5,699 bases of DNA from Bifidobacteriaceae bacterium. Its GTDB lineage: Bacteria > Actinomycetota > Actinomycetes > Actinomycetales > WQXJ01. Below are positions 1 through 5,439 of the stretch, one piece after another. The notes beneath the pieces were generated by a model. It did no database searches and was not told where the DNA came from. It was given only the letters and a program-made list of their open reading frames with translations. Both the position numbers and the translations under genes were made by a program. The stretch spans positions 1 to 5,699 of the forward strand of contig JAISCU010000270.1 of assembly GCA_031265345.1 (NCBI GenBank), given 5' to 3'. The first letter of the stretch is position 1. Each line of letters opens with the position of its first letter.

Positions 1-16
1 GAACCGTCGCATGGGA

Positions 17-109
17 AACAGCGGACTCGACGCGTCCCAGGCCGCAAAACGGCGGACTCGACGCGTTCCCGCGCGCAGAACAGCGGACTCGACGGGCCGG
101 GGCGTGCAG
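17..109. repeat. 31-bp tandem repeat, three copies
   Basis: A 16-base core, AACRGCGGACTCGACG, occurs at 17-32, 48-63 and 79-94, exactly 31 bases apart. Only one core position varies (A, G, A). The 15-base stretches after each core are less alike but share GC-rich character and partly conserved ends (CGT at the start of the first two, GCAG at the end of the last two). Because 31 is not a multiple of three, the array cannot be a simple protein repeat. The unit is too short for a CRISPR repeat plus spacer. It may extend left beyond the window. The function is unknown; repeated protein-binding sites or simple slippage are both possible. Confidence 0.8.
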
Positions 110-310
110 GTCCCCCGGAGACCGCGCCGACGAGCCCCGCAAGCTACATGGACAGGCCGTCAACAGGACCGGCGTCTTCGGCTGGAAGCTGGGCGGGCGG
201 CATCGTCCAAGCCTTTGGCGGTGTCCGGGGCGAAACCGGGCGGGCGACGGGTACTCTGGGCTGGGCAACGTCCGCCCACCTAAAGAATCACGGCGATTGG
301 ACTCACCACC
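110..310. other. Non-coding leader before the permease
   Basis: This 201-base stretch has no convincing gene on either strand. A reading frame starting at base 1 stays open to 378, but its composition looks like a GC-rich shadow and it overlaps the permease. I see no clear -35/-10 pair; an AT-richer patch at 281-288 is the most promoter-like piece. A weak 5-bp hairpin, TGGGC (262-266) with GCCCA (274-278), lies nearby. No known pyrimidine or purine riboswitch could be recognised. Confidence 0.5.
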
Positions 311-1606
311 ATGGCACTTTGGACCCTCCACGGCGACGGCAAGAAGATTCCCCCAGGCGAGGTGGTGGGCCCCAGTGAGAGGCTGGTCTGGTCGCGCACC
401 ATCTCGATGGGCATGCAGCACGTCGTGGCTATGTTCGGCGCCACTTTCCTGGTGCCGCTGATCACCGATTTCCCGCCCGCCACCACGCTGTTCTTCTCCG
501 GGATCGGCACGGCGCTGTTCCTACTGCTGACCCGCAACCGGCTGCCGTCCTATCTGGGCTCCTCGTTCGCGTTCATCTCTCCCATCATGGCCGCCCAGGC
601 TGGCGCTGACGGCATGGGGAAGGCCCTCTTCGGCGTGCTGATGGCGGGGTTGTTGCTGGCCGTGGTGGGCTGGATAGTGCATGTCGCCGGGTCGGGATGG
701 CTGAACGCTTTCATGCCGCCGGTGATGACCGGCACCATCGTCATGATGATCGGCTTCAACCTGGCCGGGACGGCCTGGAAGACCGTCGGTGACGATGGGC
801 AGACCAATGGCGGCATGGCGCACGCGCCGCTCACGGCCTGGATCACGGTCGTGTCGATTGTGCTGATAACGGTCCTGTTCAGGGGTCTGATCGGGCGGTT
901 GTCGGTGCTGTTGGGCGTGGGGGTCGGCTACATCGCCGCCCTTGTCCAAGGGCAGGTGGACTTCGCGGCCATCCGTGGCGCCGCCTGGGTGGGGCTGCCC
1001 GAGTTCCACACGCCGGTCGCCGATTGGTCCGTGCTGCCCATGTTCCTGCCGGTGGTGCTGGTCCTGATCGCGGAGAACGTGGGCCACGTCAAGTCCGTTG
1101 CCCTGATGACCGGCCAGAACTACGACAAGTCGATGGGCCGGGCTCTGATGGCGGACGGACTGGCCACGGCGCTGGCGGGAATCGGCGGCGGTTCCGGCAC
1201 CACGACTTATGCGGAGAACATCGGCGTGATGGCCGCGACCAAGGTCTATTCGACCGCCGTCTACTGGGGGGCCGCCGCGACAGCCCTGGTCCTGTCGCTG
1301 ATCCCGAAGTTCGGCGAGGCCGTCCACACCGTCCCTCCAGGCGTGATCGGCGGCGCCGGGGTGGTGCTGTACGGGATGATCGGTCTGCTCGGCGCCCGCA
1401 TCTGGGTGGAGAACAAGGTCGACTTCGCCAACCCGGTCAACCTCTTCCCGGCCGCCGCCGCCCTGATCCTGGGTATCGCCAACGCCACCTTCAAGTTCGG
1501 CGACGTGGAGATCACCGGGATCGTGGTCGGCACCATCACGGCCTTCGTGCTTTATCACGCCATGCGCGCCATCGCCAAGTGGCGCGGCACGGACGTCGCC
1601 GCCTGA
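311..1606 (+). CDS. Uracil/xanthine-type permease (NCS2 family)
   Basis: A 431-residue integral membrane protein of the nucleobase:cation symporter-2 family, which brings uracil or a purine base into the cell with protons. The length and the hydrophobic profile (roughly 13-14 membrane spans from about residue 35 to 417) fit the family. The N-terminus, MALWTLHGDGK, is typical of actinobacterial members. Two glutamates that bind substrate in E. coli UraA have counterparts: E255 in IAENVGH and E302 in TTYAENIGV. The last third (KVYSTAVYWGAAA, VPPGVIGGAGVVLYGMIG, ENKVDF) closely follows UraA. A uracil carrier is the best guess, but uracil versus xanthine cannot be settled by eye. The ATG at 311 is chosen because it opens the conserved N-terminus, although the ribosome binding site before it is weak (TTGGA, 297-301). 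It stands alone; no pyrimidine gene is adjacent. Confidence 0.93.
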   Translation: MALWTLHGDGKKIPPGEVVGPSERLVWSRTISMGMQHVVAMFGATFLVPLITDFPPATTLFFSGIGTALFLLLTRNRLPSYLGSSFAFISPIMAAQAGADGMGKALFGVLMAGLLLAVVGWIVHVAGSGWLNAFMPPVMTGTIVMMIGFNLAGTAWKTVGDDGQTNGGMAHAPLTAWITVVSIVLITVLFRGLIGRLSVLLGVGVGYIAALVQGQVDFAAIRGAAWVGLPEFHTPVADWSVLPMFLPVVLVLIAENVGHVKSVALMTGQNYDKSMGRALMADGLATALAGIGGGSGTTTYAENIGVMAATKVYSTAVYWGAAATALVLSLIPKFGEAVHTVPPGVIGGAGVVLYGMIGLLGARIWVENKVDFANPVNLFPAAAALILGIANATFKFGDVEITGIVVGTITAFVLYHAMRAIAKWRGTDVAA

Positions 1607-1670
1607 GCCGTCTTCGCCCCGGCTCCGAAAGTCAACTTGCCGCCATCATGGGGCCGCGAAACGGGCCGGG
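1607..1670. repeat. Upstream copy of the roughly 40-bp element bracketing the repeat array
   Basis: Bases 1622-1633 read GCTCCGAAAGTC and 1643-1661 read CCATCATGGGGCCGCGAAA. The same two blocks recur after the array at 1988-1999 and 2014-2032 with small changes and a 5-base length difference. The hairpin present in the downstream copy is degraded here. No terminator with a T-tract follows the permease stop. Confidence 0.6.
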
Positions 1671-1972
1671 CGGCGGGTTTGGGCGTGCAATGCGCCTCGG
1701 CGGGGTTCGTGGCACGAGTGTGGCTACCACGAACGCGTTTGACCTGCATTTCGGGTCCGGGCGGGTGTCCGGGGCGGCGGGTTCGGGCGTGAAATGCGCC
1801 TTGACGGGGTTCGTGGCACGAGTGTCGCTACCACGAACGCGTTTGACCTGCATTTCGGGTTCCCGCGGGTGTCCGGGGCGGCGGGTTCGGGCGTGAATTG
1901 CGCCTGGACGGGGTTCGTGGCACGGGTGTGGCTACCACGAACGCGTTTGACCTGCATTTCGGGTTGCCGCGG
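1671..1972. repeat. Three copies of a 104-bp palindrome-containing repeat
   Basis: Copies begin at 1671, 1775 and 1879 (period exactly 104), the third slightly incomplete. A hand alignment gives about 8 differences between copies 1 and 2. A 34-base block at 1723-1756, 1827-1860 and 1931-1964 is identical in all three. Each unit holds an inverted repeat, TTCGTGG with CCACGAA (1706-1712/1727-1733, 1810-1816/1831-1837, 1914-1920/1935-1941). Copy 2 also has a perfect outer stem, GAAATGC (1791-1797) with GCATTTC (1850-1856). The period is not a multiple of three, so the unit is read in a different frame in each copy, and no start or ribosome binding site makes sense of it. I read it as an intergenic repeat, possibly a dispersed family; the sequence shows no function. 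Confidence 0.9.
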
Positions 1973-1987
1973 CCGACCCAGGCAGCC

Positions 1988-2067
1988 GCTCCGAAAGTCG
2001 GGGCGACTTTCCTCCATCACGGTGCCGCGAAAGGTTCCTTTCGGAACTGAACGTGGGGACAGGCACC
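1988..2067. repeat. Downstream bracketing element with nested hairpins
   Basis: This is the second copy of the element seen at 1622-1661. Here it forms a perfect 8-bp hairpin, GAAAGTCG (1993-2000), GGG loop, CGACTTTC (2004-2011). Directly after it, CGAAAGG (2028-2034) pairs with CCTTTCG (2037-2043), and that hairpin is enclosed by GGTGCC (2021-2026) pairing with GGCACC (2062-2067). An alternative stem, GTTCC (2034-2038) with GGAAC (2043-2047), competes with the inner hairpin. None is followed by a T-tract, so a standard terminator is unlikely. It could be a REP-like DNA palindrome or part of a structured leader for the exporter gene. Confidence 0.6.
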
Positions 2068-2164
2068 AGCGTTCCGCGGTGGGCGATGCCGCTCGGTCGG
2101 CCGGGCGCGGAATCAGCGGGTCGCCGGGGCGTGGGCGGCGCGTCGAAGTGGCAGGCTGGATGCC
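2068..2164. other. Non-coding leader before the exporter gene
   Basis: This is GC-rich sequence with no AT-rich -10 box that I would trust. The only ribosome binding signals before the exporter start are weak: AGG at 2153-2155 and GGA at 2158-2160. Confidence 0.4.
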
Positions 2165-4234
2165 ATGTCGATGCCACACGGCGGCCCCATGTTCCGGTCT
2201 TTCCGTCAGGACCCGTCCGTCGCCAAACAGAAGCTGAGCCGCGGGGTCTTCAAGCGGATACTGGGTTTCGCGCGGCCCTACCGCCGCGCTATCTCGGTCT
2301 TCTTGGTGCTCATCGCTGTGGATGCAGCGCTCGGCGCGGTCACGCCGCTGATCTACAAGGCCATCATCGACCAGGGGATCACTCCGGGTAAGGTCGGGGT
2401 GGTGCTGGCGCTCGCGGCGGTGCTGGCCGGTTTCGCGCTCGCGGCCGCGGCGCTGGGACTGGGGGAGCGCTACTTGAGCGCCAAGATCGGCGAGGGTTTG
2501 ATCTTCGATCTGCGCACGCAGGTGTTCGATCATGTGCAACGGATGAGCCTGGCGTTCTTCTCCCGCACCCAGACCGGCGCGTTGACGCAGCGCCTCAACG
2601 GCGACGTGTTGGGAGCGCAGCGAGCCTTCACCTCCACTTTGTCCTCGGTCGTGTCCAACACGTTGACGGTGGTCTTCGTGGTCGCGGCTATGGTGTCGAT
2701 GTCGTGGAAGGTGACGCTGGTGTCGCTGGCGCTGCTGCCGGTCTTCATCGCACCGGTGCGCTGGGTCGGCCGCAAGTTGGCGGACATCACCCGCCAGTCG
2801 ATGGACCTCAACGCGACCATGTCCCAGACCATGACCGAGCGGTTCTCAGTCGCCGGGGCGGCCCTCGTCAAGAACTACGGCGACCCTGGGCGCGAGTCCT
2901 CTTCCTATGCGGGCGACGCCGATGCCGTCCGTCGCATCGGCATCAAGTCGGCGATGTACGCGAGCGCGTTTCGGATCGGCATGATGCTGGTCGCGTCCAT
3001 CGCCGTGGCGGTGGTCTACGGCTTGGGCGGTTGGCTGTCGATCCGGGGAGAGTTGACCGTGGGCGTGGTGGTCGCCCTGGTGACGCTCTTGAACCGCCTC
3101 TATGGTCCGATCACAGCCCTATCGAATGTGCAAGTGGACGTCATGACCACGCTGGTCTCCTTCGAGCGGGTGCTGGAGGTGTTGGACCTCCAACCGTTGG
3201 TGTCGGATTCGCCTGACGCTCACGATTTGGAATTTGACGATGCCGCTCGTGGGGTTCCGGCGATCCGGTTCGACCGCGTCTGGTTCCGTTATCCCGCCGC
3301 GTCCGAGGTGTCCCTGGCCTCGTTGGAGCCGCCCGCGGCGGGCCGTCCAAACGGGGATGGTGCTGGGGCTGGTGGCCCAAACGGGGATGGTGCTGGGGTC
3401 GGTGGCGCCGGGCTGGATGACGGTCGCTTGGATGACGGCCGCCTGGGTGACGGCGGCCCTGGCGATGGCCCCGAGGCTTATGGCCCCGGGGATGACGTTG
3501 CTGGGTCGGATGGCGGCGAGTCCGGTCGTGCCGGGGATGATTGCGACCGCCTTCCTTGGACCTTGGAGGACGTCTCCTTCGACGTCCCGCCCGGATCGAT
3601 GGTGGCGCTGGTGGGTCCGTCCGGGGCGGGCAAATCGACGGCTTCGATGCTGGTGTCGCGCTTGTACGACGCGACGCGGGGGCGGGTGGAACTGTGCGGG
3701 GCCGACGTGCGCGAACTGACGGCGAGTTCGGTGAACCGGGCGGTCGGCATCGTCCCCCAAGATGCCCATCTGTTCCACACGTCGCTGCGGGAGAACCTGC
3801 TCTATGCCCGCCCTGAGGCGAGCGAGGCCGAGGTGTGGGAGGCGCTGGAGCGGGCGCAGGCGGGATTCGTGCGGGACCTGCCGGACGGGCTCGACACGGT
3901 GGTCGGGGACCGGGGCTATCGCCTGTCGGGCGGGGAGCGCCAGCGTGTGGCGATAGCCCGGCTGCTGCTGAAGTCGCCCGCGATGGTGGTCCTGGACGAG
4001 GCGACCGCGCATCTCGACTCCGAGTCCGAGGCGCTGGTCCAGCGGGCTCTGGCCGAGGCGCTGCGGGGACGGACGGCGCTGGTGATAGCGCACCGGTTGT
4101 CGACTGTGCGGGGCGCGGACCTGATCGTGGTGCTGGACCACGGCCGGGTGGTGGAGCGAGGCACCCACTCCGAGTTGCTGGCCGCAGGCGGGCTGTACGC
4201 CAAGCTCTACGAGGTCCAGTTCGCCCCCGCCTGA
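2165..4234 (+). CDS. ABC exporter half-transporter, fused membrane and ATPase domains
   Basis: A 689-residue ATP-driven exporter subunit, expected to work as a dimer in the cytoplasmic membrane; substrate unknown. Six membrane spans fall at roughly 41-62, 78-100, 155-178, 182-202, 264-290 and 296-317. The ATPase domain is complete: A-loop tyrosine Y376 (FRYP), Walker A GPSGAGKST (484-492), Q-loop Q532 (PQD), signature LSGGE (587-591), Walker B MVVLDE (607-612), D-loop HLD (616-618) and switch H643 (IAHRLST). No catalytic residue is missing. Between the first strands of that domain, residues 389-463 are Gly/Asp-rich and repetitive. From memory, actinobacterial relatives carry a shorter linker after the same SLASLE motif, so this copy is expanded. 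ATG 2165 is the first of three close in-frame starts (2165, 2171, 2189); the ribosome binding site does not decide between them. The gene stands alone, without the second half-transporter often encoded beside heterodimeric exporters. Confidence 0.93.
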   Translation: MSMPHGGPMFRSFRQDPSVAKQKLSRGVFKRILGFARPYRRAISVFLVLIAVDAALGAVTPLIYKAIIDQGITPGKVGVVLALAAVLAGFALAAAALGLGERYLSAKIGEGLIFDLRTQVFDHVQRMSLAFFSRTQTGALTQRLNGDVLGAQRAFTSTLSSVVSNTLTVVFVVAAMVSMSWKVTLVSLALLPVFIAPVRWVGRKLADITRQSMDLNATMSQTMTERFSVAGAALVKNYGDPGRESSSYAGDADAVRRIGIKSAMYASAFRIGMMLVASIAVAVVYGLGGWLSIRGELTVGVVVALVTLLNRLYGPITALSNVQVDVMTTLVSFERVLEVLDLQPLVSDSPDAHDLEFDDAARGVPAIRFDRVWFRYPAASEVSLASLEPPAAGRPNGDGAGAGGPNGDGAGVGGAGLDDGRLDDGRLGDGGPGDGPEAYGPGDDVAGSDGGESGRAGDDCDRLPWTLEDVSFDVPPGSMVALVGPSGAGKSTASMLVSRLYDATRGRVELCGADVRELTASSVNRAVGIVPQDAHLFHTSLRENLLYARPEASEAEVWEALERAQAGFVRDLPDGLDTVVGDRGYRLSGGERQRVAIARLLLKSPAMVVLDEATAHLDSESEALVQRALAEALRGRTALVIAHRLSTVRGADLIVVLDHGRVVERGTHSELLAAGGLYAKLYEVQFAPA
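3347..3475 (+). repeat. In-gene 30-bp and 15-bp tandem repeats
   Basis: A 30-bp unit occurs twice (3347-3376, 3377-3406); its first 22 bases are identical in both copies. It encodes PNGDGAGAGG then PNGDGAGVGG. A 15-bp unit follows from 3416, with starts at 3416, 3431, 3446 and 3461 and growing divergence, encoding DDGRL, DDGRL, GDGGP and GDGPE. Both periods are multiples of three, so copy-number changes keep the exporter frame. The encoded stretch lies in a surface hairpin of the ATPase domain and should be flexible and acidic. Confidence 0.88.
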
Positions 4235-4319
4235 CCGCGTTGGATCAGCCTGGCGAACGTAATGTGAGACAGGCTCGGCGGGATGGTCATGATCGGGTTA
4301 TGCCCTGCATAATGGAAGT
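4235..4319. promoter_or_regulatory. Promoter candidate for the first toxin-antitoxin-like module
   Basis: This gap is visibly less GC-rich than the exporter gene. CATAAT (4308-4313) matches five of six bases of the -10 consensus. TGGTCA (4284-4289), 18 bases upstream, matches four of six of the -35. Transcription would then begin near 4320, on a GTG codon, suggesting a leaderless message. An 11-base inverted repeat half, TGGTCATGATC (4284-4294), covers the -35 and could be an operator. A weak stem, AGCCTG (4247-4252) with CAGGCT (4270-4275), sits just after the exporter stop; it has no T-tract. Confidence 0.4.
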
Positions 4320-4562
4320 GTGCCAGTGGTATTCTCAAGACGCGCGGACAAGCATCGCGTTCCCAGGTGATCGATCTGGTACGTGATCATGACCACGCAG
4401 GGAACCCCGTTCCTAACCAATTGGGGAGAGGCCGGAACGTGGTACGAAGGGCAAGACGACAGGGGCATCATGGTGGAAATCGGGACCGTCCAACGCGGCT
4501 TGAACGAAATGGTGATCCACGCAATGCCGCTGGAGTCGAGGCACAAGAGCGAGAAGGAGTGA
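4320..4562 (+). pseudogene. Small toxin-like gene with an in-frame TGA
   Basis: One frame reads from GTG 4320 (or GTG 4326, which has GGAA 8 bases upstream) as VPVVFSRRADKHRVPR, meets TGA at 4368-4370, then continues as SIWYVIMTTQGTPFL and on through TWYEGQDDRGIMVEIG to VIHAMPLESRHK, ending at TGA 4560-4562. Read as one piece it is about 80 codons. From memory, this pattern (RHADKH-like start, acidic middle, VIHAMP near the end) resembles small actinobacterial proteins encoded beside RHH antitoxins; I cannot name the family. TGG to TGA (Trp) would explain the break. TGA ends neighbouring genes, so it is a true stop in this genome. Alternatively the real gene is only 4389-4562 (57 residues, ATG 4389), but that start has no ribosome binding site. 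The next gene begins 3 bases later, so the two should share a message. Confidence 0.55.
4553..4559 (+). promoter_or_regulatory. Strong ribosome binding site before the RHH gene
   Basis: GAAGGAG lies at the very end of the upstream reading frame, six bases before ATG 4566. It fixes the start and suggests that the antitoxin is translated well independently of the upstream frame. Confidence 0.8.
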
Positions 4563-4565
4563 CCG

Positions 4566-4868
4566 ATGGGAAGCCGAATGACGCCGGAACAGGCGCTTGC
4601 TGTCCTGGGGACCAAGGCTGACGCGGATTTCCCGAATGCGGCCTTAGCTGATGAAGTGACAGAGGCCGAGGTTGCCCGATTGGTGGAGGCCGGGCGCAAG
4701 ACCTCCGGGCGCCCGTCGTTGACCGCTCCTGGAGAACGGTCGCCGCAGATCACGCTTCGTCTGCCCAGAAACGTCGACCAGCGCCTCTCCGATGTCGCAG
4801 CGGCCTCGGGGCGCAGACGTTCGCAAGTCGTCCGAGAGGCGCTCGACCAATACCTCAAGACCGCTTGA
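4566..4868 (+). CDS. Ribbon-helix-helix (CopG-like) antitoxin/regulator
   Basis: A 100-residue protein. The C-terminal part (about 58-98) has the RHH form: strand SPQITLRLP, helix NVDQRLSDVAAASG, turn RRR, helix SQVVREALDQYLKT. It should dimerise and bind DNA. The N-terminal half (1-57) has acidic, helical segments and a GRPSL motif just before the fold, the kind of segment that could bind a partner. Position and type suggest an antitoxin that represses its own operon and neutralises the upstream product. AAGGAG (4554-4559), 6 bases before ATG 4566, is an excellent ribosome binding site, much better than any for the upstream gene. A second ATG at 4578 is possible but worse spaced. If the upstream toxin is dead, this is a retained orphan antitoxin. 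A plain transcription regulator is the alternative. Confidence 0.8.
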   Translation: MGSRMTPEQALAVLGTKADADFPNAALADEVTEAEVARLVEAGRKTSGRPSLTAPGERSPQITLRLPRNVDQRLSDVAAASGRRRSQVVREALDQYLKTA

Positions 4869-5169
4869 CAAGCCCCGCGTGAGCGTGCCAACCAATGGTC
4901 TCGGCGGCGAGACCGCCCGAACGCGTGCCTGTTGGCGAGGTGGGCGTCCCTAGCCCACCGTGGCGCGGCTTGGCTGCGCTGGCGCTTGCAGTTTGGGACG
5001 GGGACAGGAGCGAGCCGCCGATGCCGTGGGTCGGCTGACCTGCGCGAACGCGGCGAACCGAGTAAACGGCATCGGGCGGCGGGTGACACAACTTACTGCG
5101 GCGCGACCTGCGGGCCATGCGACGGTGAGTTAGGGGCAAGGATTCGGTTTGGCGCTATGCTTTGTAGCT
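4869..5169. other. Intergenic region between the two modules
   Basis: There is no convincing gene on either strand across these 301 bases. It holds two perfect hairpins near its start (4897-4914 and 4939-4959) and a promoter-like -10 near its end (5156-5161). GGGGACAGG (5000-5008) repeats nine bases also found at 2055-2063, which may be chance. Confidence 0.5.
4897..4959 (+). terminator. Two hairpins after the RHH gene, possible terminator
   Basis: GGTCTCG (4897-4903) pairs with CGAGACC (4908-4914) around a GCGG loop. GGTGGGC (4939-4945) pairs with GCCCACC (4953-4959) around a 7-base loop. Both are perfect 7-bp stems within 91 bases of the stop codon. Neither has a T-tract, which is common in GC-rich actinobacteria, so termination is plausible but not shown. 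Confidence 0.35.
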
Positions 5170-5172
5170 ATG
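5154..5172 (+). promoter_or_regulatory. Candidate leaderless promoter and operator of the MazF-type module
   Basis: TATGCT (5156-5161) fits the TANNNT form of the -10 box and lies so that transcription would start within a base or two of ATG 5170. No good -35 is visible and no ribosome binding site precedes that ATG, both consistent with a leaderless message. GCTATG occurs twice, at 5154-5159 and 5167-5172, flanking the predicted start; repeated hexamers like this could be binding sites for the RHH antitoxin. Confidence 0.4.
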
Positions 5173-5439
5173 GCCACTGCTACCACGACGATCCGCGTGC
5201 CGGTCGAAACCAGGGATTCATTGGCCCGCCAAGCTGAGGGCCTGGGTCTCTCGCTGTCAGCGATGCTGACGGATCAGGCGCGGAAATACACTCGCGAGGA
5301 GTGGTTCCGTTCGGCCCGCGAGGCCGCTCGCCTTGATGCCCTCGACCCCGAAACGATGGCTGAACAGGAACTCTGGGAAGAAACCGACGAAGACTTTGGC
5401 GAACTCTTGGGAGATGGTCATGACCGGCCCGACCTCTGA
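5170..5439 (+). CDS. RHH antitoxin of a MazEF-type module
   Basis: An 89-residue protein. The N-terminus has a compact RHH fold: strand TTTIRVPVE (about 6-14), helix TRDSLARQAEGLG, then helix SLSAMLTDQARKY. This part should dimerise and bind the operator. The remainder (about 44-89) is charged and strongly acidic (EQELWEETDEDFGELLGD), as expected for the tail that wraps and blocks a MazF dimer. It overlaps the toxin start by 20 or more bases, implying coupled translation. ATG 5170 is chosen over an upstream TTG (5149) because the conserved fold begins right after it and the -10 box fits a leaderless start there. The fold differs from E. coli MazE; many actinobacterial MazF partners are RHH proteins. 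Confidence 0.85.
   Translation: MATATTTIRVPVETRDSLARQAEGLGLSLSAMLTDQARKYTREEWFRSAREAARLDALDPETMAEQELWEETDEDFGELLGDGHDRPDL
5409..5413 (+). promoter_or_regulatory. Ribosome binding site for the MazF-type toxin
   Basis: GGGAG inside the antitoxin gene lies 6 bases before ATG 5420. It favours this start over the in-frame ATG at 5414, which would overlap the site's spacing. Confidence 0.6.

Noticed and set aside
17..109. CRISPR array
   Set aside because: The repeat is 16 bases and the gaps 15 bases, too short for repeat and spacer, and no cas gene is visible.
1..378. Frame open from the left edge into the permease, possibly the end of an upstream gene
   Set aside because: It crosses the 31-bp repeats, looks low-complexity, and overlaps the first 68 bases of the permease. 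It is more likely a chance open frame.
521..1558. Long open frame on the - strand (345 residues) opposite the permease
   Set aside because: It is rich in His, Arg, Gln and Asp, as expected of a GC-rich antisense shadow, and lies wholly inside a convincing gene.
1671..1972. Integron attC sites or protein-coding repeats
   Set aside because: There are no gene cassettes or integrase, and I could not find the core-site pattern. A period of 104 breaks any single reading frame.
1993..2043. Rho-independent terminator after the permease
   Set aside because: The stems are strong, but no T-tract follows and they are almost 400 bases after the stop codon.
3119..4168. Long open frame on the - strand (349 residues) opposite the exporter
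   Set aside because: It has the same antisense-shadow composition, no recognisable domain, and the + strand carries every ABC motif.
4368..4389. TGA read as selenocysteine or tryptophan
   Set aside because: A short stem TGATC/GATCA follows the TGA, but its 12-base loop is not a convincing selenocysteine element. TGA ends the permease, exporter and RHH genes here, so it is a normal stop.
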